From the NCBI GenBank assembly GCA_021292165.1, contig CM037878.1, forward strand, positions 287,914,971-287,978,970: DNA of 64,000 nucleotides, in the 5' to 3' direction. The stretch comes from Shinisaurus crocodilurus. Its lineage: Eukaryota > Chordata > Lepidosauria > Squamata > Shinisauridae. Below are positions 1-10,689 of the stretch, in pieces. The notes under the pieces are model-generated. The model saw nothing but the letters and a program-made list of their open reading frames with translations. It was not told the origin of the DNA and ran no database searches. Position numbers and translations under genes: made by a program. How positions within the stretch are numbered: position 1 is the first letter of the stretch; every line of letters starts with the position of its first letter.

Positions 1-341
1 AACTTATCCATGTTGCATTTGAGGAACATGATTTTTTCTAAATGTTTGGCCCCCATTCTGGAACGGTGAGATCTCATCACAATTGCACCCTCACTGAACA
101 CCCGCTCCACTGGTGACGAACTTGCTGGAACCAGAAACACACTCAAAGCAGCCACACAGAGTAATCTCAGGCCCTTCTTCTGCCTCTCCCAAGTACGCAA
201 CACACCAATCAAAATAAATCTTGACACACTGTTGGGGCTGCACTCCTGGTAGCCGTCCATAGTGGCCGAGCAGCGGCACACCTCGCTTCCATGCGCTCTT
301 CGCCGGCAATCATGCTCCTCTCCACTCCTTCTGGCACAGCC
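1..341 (-). pseudogene. hAT transposase remnant, N- and C-terminal pieces joined
   Basis: Read on the minus strand, 1-240 encodes the C-terminal dimerisation region of a BED-type hAT transposase. Key residues seen are VPASSSPVERVFSEGA, then RSHRSRMGAKHLEK and MFLKCNMDK. The frame runs off the left window edge. From 341 down to about 210 a different frame reads PEGVERSMIAGEER, and a closely related string (PEGVERSAIASE) occurs in the hAT at 40426-41118, so this is probably the N-terminal start of the same gene. The two pieces are in different frames and the middle of a normal 500-700 residue transposase is absent. I infer an internally deleted, dead derivative. Confidence 0.75.
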
Positions 342-488
342 CAGGGATGTCGAAGAGTCCTTGGTCTCGAGTCCCGAGTCGAGTCTCGAGTCCCATTAAA
401 AATATTGGGACTCGAGTCCGAGTCGAGTCAGAGGGGGGACTCAGTCCGACTCACGAGCCGAGTCCTCGAGTCCGAGTCCCCATCCCTG
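342..488 (-). mobile_element. terminal block of the GAGTC-rich hAT element
   Basis: A 147-bp block runs from CAGGGATG to CATCCCTG and is packed with GAGTC/GACTC repeats. The same 147-bp block forms the right end of the complete element at 40426-41118, and both are preceded by the same 'tccttctggcacagcc' sequence. The outer end of the element is therefore at 488 and the body lies to the left. Repeated GAGTC units near a hAT end are typical of subterminal transposase-binding sites (inference). Confidence 0.75.
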
Positions 489-564
489 GCTGCAGACGGC
501 CACCCAGTGGGCTTCGCGGCCCAGTGGACCTCTGAATCCCTGGCCCTGCCCTGATGCTCTAACC

Positions 565-698
565 CAGCCTTCCCCAACCTGGGGTCCCCCAAATGCATTG
601 GGACGGGCAAATCCCAGCTTTCCCAGCCAGCATGCTGACTGGGGATGATGGGTGCTGTGGTCCGACAGGTCTGGAGGGCATCAGGTTGGGGAAGGCCG
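565..698. mobile_element. hAT MITE of family B (CAGCCTTCCCCAACC ends)
   Basis: A 134-bp element runs from CAGCCTTCCCCAACC to GGTTGGGGAAGGCCG and has no coding capacity. An exact 8-bp target duplication, ctctaacc, lies at 557-564 and 699-706. The 8-bp duplication and CAG-type ends place it in the hAT superfamily. This family recurs many times in the window and is called MITE-B below. Confidence 0.85.
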
Positions 699-1360
699 CT
701 CTAACCACCTCCCTACACTGGACATCACAGAGCTTCTTTTCTTTTCTTTTTTTTGGTCAGAGAGCCGAAATTCCAAAATACATACGCTGAAGATGAAGCG
801 TTTTTTTTTATTAGTAGGGGGGCTGAATTTGTTTCCATCTGTTTATTTGTTGGGGGGGAGGGGTGAAAAGAAATGGCACCCGAAGATTGTGGGCTTCAGT
901 GCTTACCTTACTGTAAGGAAGTGGCGGGGGGGGTGCTCTTTCTTTTAGCATTTCCCTCCCTCCCGTTGTGTCCTCGCAGCCTCTCCGGCTGCTTGAGCTT
1001 CTTGAAAAGCTCCCGAGAGGAAGTGGGGCTCGTCTGCATGAGGCTTTTAACCCGCCACTTTTACTGAGGCTTCTGCTTCCGGATTCTTTGCGGGATTCCA
1101 AACGGCTCCTTTACACGTTTTTTTCCCCAGGGGTTCTCTTTTTCTATCTACTGTATTCCATTAGTCAACCACAAGGTGGTGCTACGGTGTAGCAGAATTG
1201 CAAAGATACACGAGCTTCTCATTTCCGGTTCTTTCCGGTTATTCCAGATAATACTAAACTTTCCTCACTCGAAAGGGGGGGGGGAAGCCATGGAAATGCT
1301 TGGAAAGCAGAGGAGAGGCCCTGGAGGATGACGTCATGTAACATGCCGGCAAAATACTGT
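699..1360. other. no gene or clear repeat seen
   Basis: This is T-rich and G-rich low-complexity DNA with homopolymer runs. I see no splice-flanked coding stretch and no recognisable repeat family. The short open frames overlap one another on both strands and look like chance. Confidence 0.5.
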
Positions 1361-1590
1361 GAGTGAGAGTGTTGGACTGGGACTTGGGAGATCCGGGTTC
1401 TAGTCCCCGCTCAGCCATGAAACTCACTGGGTGACTTTGGGCCAGCCACTGACTCTCAGCCTAACCTACCTCACAGGGTTGTTGTGAGGATAAAATGGAG
1501 AGAAGGAGGAGGATTATGTAAGCCGCCTTGGGTTCCTTTCAGGAAAAAAGGCGGGGTATAAATATAATAAATAAATAATAAATAAAATGC
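1361..1590 (+). mobile_element. tRNA-headed SINE (Sauria type), forward
   Basis: The tRNA-like head has a B box, GGTTCTAGTCC. It is followed by the conserved body (gggtgactttgggccag, cctcacagggttgttgtgagg) and a tail ending in 'tgtaagccgccttgggttcc' plus an AT-rich TAAATAAA microsatellite. In the Sauria SINE family the 3' tail matches an RTE/BovB-type LINE, which supplies the reverse transcriptase (established for that family). The head lacks the first part of box A, so this copy is slightly 5' truncated. Confidence 0.85.
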
Positions 1591-1629
1591 AATAAATGCC
1601 TCATATAGAGAAGCCCTTGTTTGTTTGTT

Positions 1630-1838
1630 TGCTTGTTGTATTTATATCCTGCCTTTTTTCCTGCAAGAAACCCAAGGCGGCTTACATAATCCCTCTCCTC
1701 TCCATTTTATGCTCACAACAACCCTGTAGGCTGAGAGTCAGTGACTGGCCCAAAGTCACCCAGTGAGCTTCATGGCCGGGGTGGGGACTTGAACCCGAAT
1801 CTCCCGAGTCCCAGTCCCGACACTCTCACCACTTGCCA
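1630..1838 (-). mobile_element. tRNA-headed SINE (Sauria type), reverse
   Basis: This is the reverse complement of the copy at 1361-1590, from the 'tatcctgccttttttcctgcaag' tail to the head 'tcccagtcccgacactctcacc'. With the preceding copy it forms a tail-to-tail inverted pair about 40 bp apart, capable of a long hairpin. Confidence 0.85.
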
Positions 1839-1890
1839 GGACTTCCTCCCTTGAGGCAGTTTTGCTTTTGGCTTTGTTGTTATCAAAAAG

Positions 1891-2045
1891 CCCTTTTAAC
1901 ACCAAAACAAGAAGAAAGAGCAAGAATGACAGGAACTCCTCACTCAGCTCTCAGGCGCTCAGCGAGCAGCAGCACAAGGAAGCCCCAAGGGAGGAAGTCC
2001 TGGCGAAGTCCTTTAGGGAGGACTCAGCCACCTCCTTCCAGTCAG
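1891..2045 (+). other. possible unassigned exon
   Basis: A 155-bp open stretch follows a T-rich tract ending in ag (1889-1890) and ends at cag|gtaaac, a good donor consensus. One frame reads a Ser/Lys/Glu-rich peptide (for example KNDRNSSLSSQALSEQQHKE) without low-complexity repeats. I do not recognise the protein. The strand is opposite to GDPD5, and the acceptor is weak because purines precede the ag. It could be chance. Confidence 0.15.
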
Positions 2046-2784
2046 GTAAACACGGAGGCCCCGCACCCTGAGAAATTTCCCCGAAGTTCTCAACGTCCCA
2101 ACGAAAGGAGCAGAAAACGACGGCCTCCTTCCGCAGGGTAACGGTGGGGTCGCGAAAAGGCGGGGTGGGGTTTGGGGGCACAGCACTAGTTTTTACTGTG
2201 GAAGTTGCGCGCCCACCACTCTCTCCCCGCTGTACGCAGCTTTCCCAAGAAGGGAGGGCGGGCTCTCCGCTCGCTGCACGCAGAACAAAAGAAGTGCTTC
2301 TGCCCGCCACTTTGATCAACTCCCCAGCCAGTGAGTGGGCCGTCAGGAAGGCGGCAAATTCGAAGGAAGGACGTGCTCGTCTTCCCTCGCACGCCATCCA
2401 CCACCTGGCAAAGAAAGAAGCCGCCAGTGCAGCCTGCACACTTTCGACTGGGTCCCTCCCCAGTTCCTTCCTGAGCGACCGCTGGGCACGCAAGCAGGGA
2501 GGGGAGCGTTCCCTCTCAAGCTGCTGCCCCACAACATCTGCCACCCGAGGCAGGGGCCCGCACACAACCTCATAGTGGGGCCTGCCCTGAAGTACAGATT
2601 CAAAGGGTCACTTGGAACAGGACAACATTTAAGAACATGTCCGTACACACAGGCAGAGCTACCATACACAGAGTCGTATCACTGGTCCGTGCTTCCCAAT
2701 ATTCCCTATCCTGAGTGACACTGGGCTTTCCAAAAGTCTCAGGCTGAGGCCTTTCCCAGCCCTGCTAGCCCAAATCCTTTAAGT
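2046..2784. other. GC-rich sequence, no supported gene
   Basis: This CpG-containing stretch has overlapping open frames on both strands (up to 204 codons on the minus strand). High GC alone lowers stop-codon frequency, the frames have no recognisable domain, and no splice structure is convincing. Confidence 0.4.
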
Positions 2785-4082
2785 CAGGGGTTGGGAACCT
2801 TTTCCCCCATCGAGCTGCACATTTCCCCCCTTGAAACTCGGGTTGGTCCACTTTCCAGCAGTGGACCAAGGCCGGAGTCAAAAGTGGACAGAGTGACAGA
2901 CGCAACTCTTGCTTTTGGTCAGTATTTAATCGGAGCAGGTGCGGGGGGGGGGGGGGAGACATTTGCAGAGCCAATGTCAAGGGTAGGCAAGGTGGGGCAG
3001 CTGCTGAGGGCCCACACCCCAGCGGGGGCCCACTGAGAAGACACCCCTGCAGTTGCTCCTCCTCTCCGCCTCTTTATCTGGCCCAGACAACGGAGGTGGT
3101 GAATCATAGAATCATAGAATCATAGAAAAGTAGAGTTGGAAGGGGCCTACCAGGCCATCGAGTCCAACTCCCTGCTCAATGCAGGAATCCAGGTCAAAGC
3201 ATCCCTGATAGATGGCTGTCCAGCTGCACCTTGAATGCCTCCAGAGTGGGAGAGCCCACCACCTCCCTAGGTAGTTGGTTCCATTGTCTTATTGCTTTGA
3301 CAGTCAGGAAATTTTTCTTGATGTCCAGGCGGAATCTGGGTTCCTGTAACTTGAGCCCATTATTCCGTGTCCTGCAAACTGGGATGATCGAGAAGAGATC
3401 CTGGCCCTCCTCTGTGTGACAACCCTTCAAGTACTGGAAGAGTGCGATCATATCTCCCCTCAGTCTCCTCTTCTGAAGGCTAAACATGCCCAGTTCTTTC
3501 AGTCTCTCCTCATAGGGCCTTGTTTCCAGTCCCTTTATCATCCTTGTTGCCCTCCTCTGAACCCTCTCCAGTTTGTCTATGTCCTTCTTAAAGTGTGGCA
3601 CCCAGAACTGGACGCAGTACTCAAGATGGGGCCTAACCAGTGCTGAGTAAAGGGGAATTATCACTTCACGCGATTTGGAAGCTATAAGAAGGAGGAGCAG
3701 GAGATGCCGCTGTCTACTCGCTCCCTGGCTCTCTGCCTGCCAAGCAAGCAAGTGGGAGCCGTGATGAGGAAGAGGAGGAGGAGGAGGAGGAAGAGCAGCT
3801 GGTGACCATGGCGGTGAGAAGCTAGGCTCACAGAGGAAGGGGCCCCACAGAGGGCGTCTTGCCCAAGGGCCCTCAGAAAACTGGACCCAGCACTGGATAG
3901 TTGAATCCTGGCATTCTCCTTCCCCAACATGTGCAAGGCTCCCTCCATCAGCTTTGTAGTTGTAGGAGATCGCAATCGATAACCTGGAGTGTGGGGGCGT
4001 GGCCTGGGGAGAGTCTGGAGCTCTGGATTGAGAAACCTGGAGGTCCACGTTTGGCCTACGGGCCGGAGGTTCCCCACCCCTG
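2785..4082. mobile_element. hAT element with other repeats nested inside
   Basis: The outer ends are CAGGGGTTGGGAACCT at 2785 and AGGTTCCCCACCCCTG ending at 4082. Flanking octamers ctttaagt (2777-2784) and ctctaact (4083-4090) agree at 6 of 8 positions, as expected for an old hAT target duplication. A second hAT-like repeat (from about 2968, 'caagggtaggcaaggtggggcag', to about 3895) lies inside it, and a CR1 end lies inside that. Confidence 0.65.
3103..3693 (-). mobile_element. CR1 LINE, 3' end of ORF2 and tail
   Basis: The minus strand encodes the C-terminal part of CR1 reverse transcriptase. Landmarks are [18 protein letters not shown], then [16 protein letters not shown], and the end [20 protein letters not shown]. 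The stop is near 3194, followed by a short 3' UTR and a CR1-type tail of repeated 'gattctat' units at 3103-3125. This frame is intact over about 160 codons and only the 5' part is missing, typical of CR1 5' truncation. Confidence 0.9.
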
Positions 4083-4090
4083 CTCTAACT

Positions 4091-4822
4091 GGAGATGTGG
4101 CAGATTGGCTCACCGTCCGCAGAGTGTATGCTCCACCCCAGACCTCCATCCAGCGTTGGTACCAAGAGCAGGGGAGGGGGGGAGATGAAAAACTGGCAAG
4201 AGCAGAGCTCGCAGCAAGCTCAGAGGCCGCTCCTGCTGAGAGGACAGCACCCAAACACCTTCCCGGGCTTGAGCATAGCAAATATTTTGAGGAGCAAGTG
4301 CCAAGTCTGTCTGTTAAGTGCCACGGGGGCCGTTCATTCGGCCCCAATTTGTGAGTCACCAGGAGAAGACTTCCGATGCCGCGTCGACACGCTCACTTAA
4401 CTCCAATTAGCATCAGCGGGAGACGGATCTGTCTGGCGAAGGATCGATGCCTCGCTTGCTGTGCTCTCGCCACATGCGAACGCCTAAATTTAGCCCAGGC
4501 GCGATTCTCTTTATTATTGTTATTCTGACAGCTCCTGGGGTGCCAAGAGGAAACACCTCCGGTAATGACAGCGAGGTGCAAACGTCGATGCCCATTAACG
4601 GGGCCACGAGGGGCCGGCACGGTCAGTGTTAACAGGATCTCTTGACACTCCTTGCAGGCTTAAACAGAGAGCGGCCCTCGGCTCGGTGCTATAATGACAG
4701 CGCTAGAGCTTTAAGAGCCAATGCGATGCCAAGGACGGATCAGACTCTTAGGCACAAGAAAGTGAGCCAGGGCTCCTTTTCAGGTCTTTTTAAGGGAGGG
4801 CCCTTTGATGGCAGAGCACAGC
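4091..4822. other. no gene or clear repeat seen
   Basis: Mixed-composition sequence with overlapping short frames on both strands. No exon with both splice sites or recognisable protein was found. Confidence 0.4.
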
Positions 4823-5027
4823 AGCACCAGCAGAGTTCTCCCAACACACACACACACACACACACGTTTCTAAACTAGATGCTTTTAAAATAAACAACAG
4901 TAACATAAGATTACGTGTGTGCTATAAGCTTGATGGTTACAGATTTCTAGTTTCTTATGTGTCACTTATATACTGTGAGGTAAGGAAAACACAGATCAAG
5001 TCTTTGTGGGGCTCCCGTCCATCAGAA
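4823..5027 (+). repeat. two-copy dispersed duplication, copy 1
   Basis: About 205 bp, containing a CA microsatellite at 4844-4865, is repeated in the same orientation at 60663-60881 with only scattered differences and a different CA length. This copy ends exactly where the MITE at 5028 inserted. I do not recognise it as a repeat family; it looks like unique DNA copied once. Confidence 0.8.
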
Positions 5028-5155
5028 CAGTGTTCTCCAACCTTGGGTCCCCAGATGTTTTTGGCATACAATTCCCAGCATGCCCCAGCCAGCTATGCTG
5101 TAGGCCAAAGGTTGTAGGCCAAAAACATCTGGGGACCCAAGGTTGGAGAACACGG
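5028..5155. mobile_element. hAT MITE-A (CAGTGTTCTCC ends)
   Basis: This 128-bp palindromic element is flanked by an exact 8-bp duplication, catcagaa (5020-5027 and 5156-5163). The last base pairs are slightly changed (cacgg for cactg). The centre carries an unusual 'gctgtaggccaaaggttgtaggcc' scar that is also present, inverted, in the copy at 15851-15978. Confidence 0.88.
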
Positions 5156-5159
5156 CATC

Positions 5160-5350
5160 AGAACATAGCAAGCCGCCTTATACCAGGTCACTGGATTCTA
5201 TTGAGGCCAGTATTTATCCTGACCGGCGGCAGCTCACCACTGTTTCTGGCAGGTAAACTTTCCCAGCCAAGGCTACCCAAGATCCTTTCCACTGGAGGTA
5301 CTGTGGATTGCACCTGGGATATTCTGCATGCAAACAGGGGCTCTACCCTT
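5160..5350 (-). mobile_element. second tRNA-headed SINE family, reverse, old copy
   Basis: Starting with 'aacatagcaagccgccttataccaggtcac' and ending near 'tgcatgcaaacaggggctctaccc', this is a diverged reverse copy of the SINE at 41555-41756. The tRNA-like head is at the right and the 'aaggcagcttccta' tail at the left. Confidence 0.65.
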
Positions 5351-6744
5351 GGCGGTTGCTGCTACCATTCCTCTGCTGGGTTGGTGCCAGTGCCCCCCCC
5401 CCGGAGGCACTGGGGGGGTGTCTCAGCAGCAGCTGGACAGAGCTGTCCCCTGACGCCAGACCAAAGGGTACATTGGAGTTTTAAGATCAGTTCTTAGGTG
5501 CAATAGGAAGGGACTCTCAGGGCACAGCCCACTGGGCGCCAAAAGGGGACACAAAGGGGTGGGCGGAACTGTTGCCTAGCAGCCAGGTGTAAACAACAAC
5601 AATCATACATTTTAATGCCCAAAACTCTGCATCAAGGGAAGCCAAATTTTAAGACCCGTATACATTAGGTAATGTGACTTGCGTATTTTGCACAACAAAC
5701 CTGCATAATTTATTTTGGTTTTGCTAATCACGGGGAGGGCAATAAGACTGTGCAAAGTACGAAAGGCACACACACATACCCTCTAAAAATACGATTCAGC
5801 CATCCCCTCTGACTTCTGGGATTTCAAAAGGCACTACAGAATCATTTCCAAACATATAATCACATCCATAAGGGCTAGAAACTTGCTTTTAAAAACAATG
5901 AGGGAGGGAGGGAGGGAGAACACTGAGATTTTATGACGGCCTCTGGACTTTTTCTGCACTTTCACGGAAACTCACCGCACGCGATGCTGTGTACTGTTGA
6001 AAGGTGGAAGATCACTGAATTAAACCAATATCCACAGTGGTTTAACTTCGGCAGTAGCTACTGGTTTTGAGATCTGGGAAGTACTGGGGAATATGAATGG
6101 AAAGCCTCGTGGATTAATCCTTGTGCAATAACCTTACAAAGTTTGTTCAGCTGCTACAATAAGGGAGTGATTAATATGAAATGCTTTAGAAGAAAAATGA
6201 TTGCTGCCGGTTTGAGCTGTTCATTTGCAGCAAGGGAATTGAGAGACAGATTCCTTCGGCTCCTGGAATCATTTTTCAAAGGAACGACATTACCATGTCG
6301 GAAATATTTAGTCGGTTCCTTCCAGCGATCCTGCTGAAGGGAACCGCGAAGACTGCCAAGGCTCTGGGTTACCTTTGCAAGATCAATGCAGGCAGAACAT
6401 AAATACACCTCAGATCCATGTCAGAACATCTGAACTCTGATGTTGCGGTCTCTGGAGGCACGTAAGTAGCTTACAATCTAATTTTAAAAATAGGCATCTT
6501 CTAATGAATGAAATCAATCTTGCTTAACAGACAGATTGTCTCCGTATTTTATTTAGTCTGAGTTGCAAGGATGCAAGAAGAGATGCTGCTGGACCGCCAA
6601 ACCAAGGGCCCATCCATTCACTGTCACACTGGCGAGCCCAGATCCCCCAGGATTTTCACAAACAAGACATGATGGTGAAGAACCTCCCCTGTTGTCTGCC
6701 TCCAGCACCTAGTATGCAAAGATAGATGTCCCCTGAACACGGAG
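5351..6744. other. no gene or clear repeat seen
   Basis: About 1.4 kb of intron-like sequence of average composition, with one short GAGG repeat near 5900. I saw no coding exon, SINE, LINE or MITE. Confidence 0.45.
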
Positions 6745-6810
6745 CAGTGTTGGCTCCAGGTTTTCTGGGCCCTTGGGCGGGACCCCTTCGAGGGCCCCCC
6801 CTCTTTCACT

Positions 6811-7158
6811 GACTGGGTTCAAACAACACGAAAACCCACACTCAAGGATTGAGTACGGGCTGAGTGTGGGCTGTCATTGAACTGTGGGTTGTTTTTGAAA
6901 CGTGTTGCTTATCGTGTTGCCTGAACCCAGCCGAGATAACAAACCATGGTGAACAACCCACGGTTCACCATCCAACAACAAACCATGGGTTCTCTCTTCA
7001 TGGGTTGTTCATGGTTAACAAGCCATGGCTTGTTAGCGCAGCTGGGTTCAGGCAACACGATAACCCACATTTCGACAACAACCCACGGTTCAACGGCAAC
7101 CCACACTCAACCCATATCCAACCCTTGAGTGTGAACGATCATGTTGTCTGAACCCAGC
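6811..7158. mobile_element. GTT-rich foldback MITE (CTGGGTTCARACAACA ends)
   Basis: The terminal inverted repeats are CTGGGTTCAAACAAC and GTTGTCTGAACCCAG. The interior is built of alternating 'aacccac' and 'gtgggtt' motifs, so each end can also fold on itself. A second copy lies at 27288-27580 and a fragment at 63575-63625. The symmetric cactg/cagtg just outside may be part of the repeat. I cannot assign the superfamily. Confidence 0.7.
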
Positions 7159-7334
7159 CAGTGAGTCTTACCTTCTCACGGCCACTGTCACCCACTCTTC
7201 TTCTTCCTCGTCCTGGCTACCATTTGCCTGCTTGACAGTGAGCGGGGAGGCCGTGGCACGTGGCATCTCCCGCTCCTCCTTCTCACCACCACCGTTCTCT
7301 GGGCCAGAGCGAGAGGCAGGTGAACAAGCAGGTT

Positions 7335-7336
<2 letters not shown>

Positions 7337-7365
<29 letters not shown>

Positions 7366-7745
7366 TTATATTTATCAATCGCCCATCTGGCCGGTCACCC
7401 GGCCACCCTGGGCGATGTACAAGTAAAATACAATAAAACACAATAAAATATAATAATTAAAACAATATAAAAAATTCTCATTAAAAACCTAACCCACCCC
7501 ATATTCCCGCCTGAACAGCCATGTTTTTAATGCACGGCGGAAGCTCATCACGGAGGGGGCATGGCGAAGGTCACTAGGGAGGGAGTTCCATAATGTGGGG
7601 GCTGCCACAGAGAAGGCCCTCTTCCTAGTCCCCACCAGCCTGGCTGCTCTGGCTGATGGGATAAGGAGAAGGCCGTCCGTGGCAGACCTTGTTGAGCGGC
7701 CTACTTGTGATGTTGAGCGGCCTACTTGTCCAAGGTTGCAATGGG
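7337..7745 (-). mobile_element. L2-type LINE 3' end
   Basis: The minus strand gives the end of an L2-like ORF2 (landmark RAFSVAAPTLWNSLPSDL in the better copy at 19716-20057), then a 3' UTR with the 'cgcccatctggccggtcacccggcc' hairpin and a TTTA tail at 7337-7370. It is heavily 5' truncated. Confidence 0.85.
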
Positions 7746-7959
7746 GAACAGGAGGAGCAACTCCGGGGGGGGGGCGCTTGTCAGTGGGGACCCCGCTGGG
7801 GCGTGGGGGCCCTCGGCAGGTGCCCGACCAGGCCTACCTGTGACGCCAGCCCTGACATGGAGGTTCCATGAAGCCATCGTAGTCGACAGCCTCTGACAAA
7901 TCTATCCTCTGCGAATTTGTCAACCCTAATCCCCCTTTTTTTTTCCAAATCATCTATGC

Positions 7960-8095
7960 CAGTGTTCTCCAACCTTGGGTCCCCAGATGTTTTTGGCCTA
8001 CAACTCCCAGCATGCCCCAACCAGCTCCGCTGGCTGGGGCATGCTGGGAGTTGTAGGCCAAAAACATCTGGGGACCCCAAGGTTGGAGAACACTG
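7960..8095. mobile_element. hAT MITE-A, intact
   Basis: A 136-bp near-perfect palindrome from CAGTGTTCTCC to GGAGAACACTG with an exact 8-bp duplication, atctatgc (7952-7959 and 8096-8103). It is a reference copy for the family. There is no coding capacity, and mobilisation must come from an autonomous hAT elsewhere. Confidence 0.95.
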
Positions 8096-8404
8096 ATCTA
8101 TGCCACACCTACCTTAGCAGCAAATGAAGAGAGAAACTGCAGCTCAGTGGGAGAGCACACACTTCGCACGCAAAATGTCTGACAGAAGCGGGGGGGGGAG
8201 CGTGCGCGCGCGCGAGAGAGAGAGAGAGAGAGATAAATTCTATCGTTCTAAATCAAATGAACCAGAGATTTATCATACGAATGGGATGATGAAGCCAAGT
8301 GAGCGAACCGCGGTGTGCTCGTCCAAGAAATGGCTGAAATATTCACTTGAAAACACACATTTCCCTATGATGCAGAACTTCTTTTGAGATGCTGTGTGTC
8401 CTGT

Positions 8405-8405
8405 T

Positions 8406-8436
<31 letters not shown>

Positions 8437-8716
8437 TTATATTTATGAATCGCCCATCTGGCCAGACAACTGGCAACTCTGAGCGATATACAATGCAATA
8501 AAATACAGGGGGGGGGGACGACACACACGGACACACAGTATAAAACACAATTAAAAATCCTAACCCACCCCATATTCCCGCCAGAAAAGCCACGTTTTTA
8601 ATGCCCGGCGGAAGCTAATCAAGGAAGGGGCATGGCGGAGGTCATTGGGGAGAGAGTTCCATAAACTGGGGGCTGCCACAGAAAAGGCCCTCCTCCTAGT
8701 CCCCACCAGCCTGGTT
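8405..8716 (-). mobile_element. L2-type LINE 3' end
   Basis: A reverse-oriented L2 3' end with TTTA tail, the 'cgcccatctggcc' motif and the last codons of the ORF2 end. It lies about 300 bp from the MITE-A at 7960 and parallels the copy at 7337-7745. Confidence 0.8.
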
Positions 8717-8822
8717 TCAAAACACTTTGGAGGAAGGAGGGAGGGAGGGAAAGGAGGGATCTATTAGCACAGTATTTTACAAATTGTTCACATCACATTG
8801 CCAGCCTATCTAGTGCTTTAGA

Positions 8823-8947
8823 GCAGGAGTGCGGAACCTATGGGCCCTCCAGAGGTTGTTGGACTACAACTCCCATCGTTCCTGACCATTGGCAATGTCA
8901 ACGGGACTTGGAGTCCAACAACATCTGGCAGGCTACAGATCTCCCAC
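8823..8947. mobile_element. diverged hAT MITE
   Basis: A palindromic ~125-bp unit with the 'ggactacaactcccatc' core and a matching 'gagtccaacaacatctgg' arm. The ends are degraded and no target duplication is evident. Confidence 0.55.
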
Positions 8948-9654
8948 CCAGCTTGAGAATAACGTAAGAAGAGATGACAAGAACTAAGCCCTTTTCAGGC
9001 ACTTTTCGATTTAGAAAAAGCAGCTTAGGAATGCTATTAATAGGCCAAGCGAACGAGCCTCTTCCTTGGGCGCTTCGCCATGCCTTGCCGAACAACATTT
9101 GCACCATCAACATCAAAACCTGCTTGTGTTTACACCAGGGAAAGCCCCCTCTCCCACGGCAGAGGGGCGGGTACACTCGTATTGCCACAAACCGTCTGAT
9201 CTTTCAAATCCAAAGACGTGCAGAACTTCCAACGTTCAGCATACATAAACAAGTGAGATCCGAAGTGCAGGAAATCCTGCATATATAGGATCGGCCAGCA
9301 TAAATGCAAGGGGCAGGAAATGCCCAGCATTGGGTTCAAATCTTGAACCTGCCAGCAGAAACCTAGATGCAAAAACAGTGCTATGGTGCCTCATGTGGCA
9401 ACAGCTGTGGAGAGGACAGAGGGCACCGATATGAAAACACTCCCAATTTAAGGTACATAAATTTGCTTCTCTCTTGAAACAGGGATGGATAGATTGGGGA
9501 TCAGCTGAGTGGGAGAGCACATGTTTGTTTTCTTACATTAATTTTTTTTATTGTGTATTTAAATGAAACAAAACCATAAAAAAGAAGAAAAATTACAATT
9601 TCCTTACATAAAATTGAATAAATCACTTGTTTTACATAAATTTGAATAAAGCAC
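8948..9654. other. no gene or clear repeat seen
   Basis: Intron-like sequence with one AT-rich tract near 9540-9610. A short stretch at 9500-9525 resembles a tRNA-SINE head but is too short to call. Confidence 0.4.
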
Positions 9655-10215
9655 TTGGGGCTGCCCTTGAGGACTGTTCAGAAGCTGCAGCTGGTGCAAA
9701 ATGCGGCAGCCAGACTAATAACTGGGACCAGAAGGTCTGAACATGTAACACCAATTTTGGCCTGCTTGCATCAGCTGCCTGTATGCTTATGAGGCCAATT
9801 CAAGGTGCTGGTTTTAACCTAATAACGGCTTACAGGGCAGCAATACCTGACTAAGTGCCTCTCCCAGCCTGAATCTACCCAGACTCTACGATCAATATCT
9901 GAGGCCTTCCTTCGAGGGAGGCTCGGAGGATGGCAACAAAGTAGAGGGCCTTTTTAGCGGTGGCCCCCGACTGTGGAATCATCTCCCCACTGAGGCCTGC
10001 CTGGCACCAACTCTATCATCTTTTCAGCACCAGGTTAAGACTGCCCTCTTCTCCCAGGCATTTAATAGGTCTAGTTCTGCATTAAAAATTGTTTTAACTG
10101 TTAAATTGTTTTAAAATTTTGTACACTGGGGGGGTACTGCTGTTTTTATTGTATTGTGGTTCGTGTTTTTAACAACCGTTGTGAAGTGCCCAGAGAGCTT
10201 CGGCTATTGGGTGGT
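9655..10215 (+). mobile_element. L2-type LINE fragment
   Basis: Forward L2-like ORF2 C-terminus, broken by stops and frameshifts. It starts in the 'cagctggtgcaaaatgcggcagc' region and continues through 'tttttagcggtggcccccgactgtgg' to a 3' UTR ending 'gcccagagagcttcggctattgg' with a TAAA/CAAA tail. It is older than the copies at 10862 and 19668. Confidence 0.8.
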
Positions 10216-10329
10216 GTAGAAATGAAATAAATTAAATAAACAAACAAACAAACAAACAGAGCCAGGGTCTAACTACCATGGTATAAGTCAATCTCCAATG
10301 TTTCCAATTCCACAAGTTAATTAGATAGG

Positions 10330-10449
10330 CAGTGTTCTCCAACCTAGGGTCCCCAGATGTTTTTGGCCTACAACTCCCAGCATGCTGGCTGGGGCATGCT
10401 GGGAGTTGTAGGCCAAAAACATCTGGAGACCCAAGTTTGGAGAACACTG
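10330..10449. mobile_element. hAT MITE-A
   Basis: A 120-bp palindrome from CAGTGTTCTCC to GGAGAACACTG with a shortened centre. The flanks share only 'agatag', so the target duplication is decayed. Confidence 0.85.
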
Positions 10450-10689
10450 AGATAGTGGGAGGAGGAAGAAACAATTTGTTTGTTTGCTCGCTCTGATTTT
10501 AGTGCCAGTCAATTTCACTGCGTGATCCTGAGAACTAGGGGATGTCTTTCACTCTCTCCACTGCACCACTCCGGATTTTATAGACCTCCGTCATTTCCTC
10601 CCTCCCTTTGTCAATTCTTTTTTCTCTTCACTAAAAATCCCCTTTCCTCCTATTTAGCCCTTCAGTTCTGAAAATGGCGTCACCGCGCT

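Larger units (their letters stand above)
6746..7857. mobile_element. hAT-like element split by a MITE and an L2 fragment
   Basis: The left end 'cagtgttggctccaggttttc' and right end 'gacgccagccctg' match, in reverse, the ends of the related repeat around 19000 and 12355-12610. Between them lie a GTT-rich MITE (6811-7158), body sequence (7220-7335) and an L2 fragment (7337-7745). No clear target duplication remains. Confidence 0.5.

Noticed and set aside
1951..2565. 204-codon minus-strand frame as a gene
   Set aside because: Competes with open frames on the plus strand over the same DNA. It is explained by high GC, and no motif was recognised.
7960..8095. microRNA hairpin precursor
   Set aside because: The hairpin is the palindromic MITE-A itself. 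Without small-RNA data there is no reason to call a miRNA.
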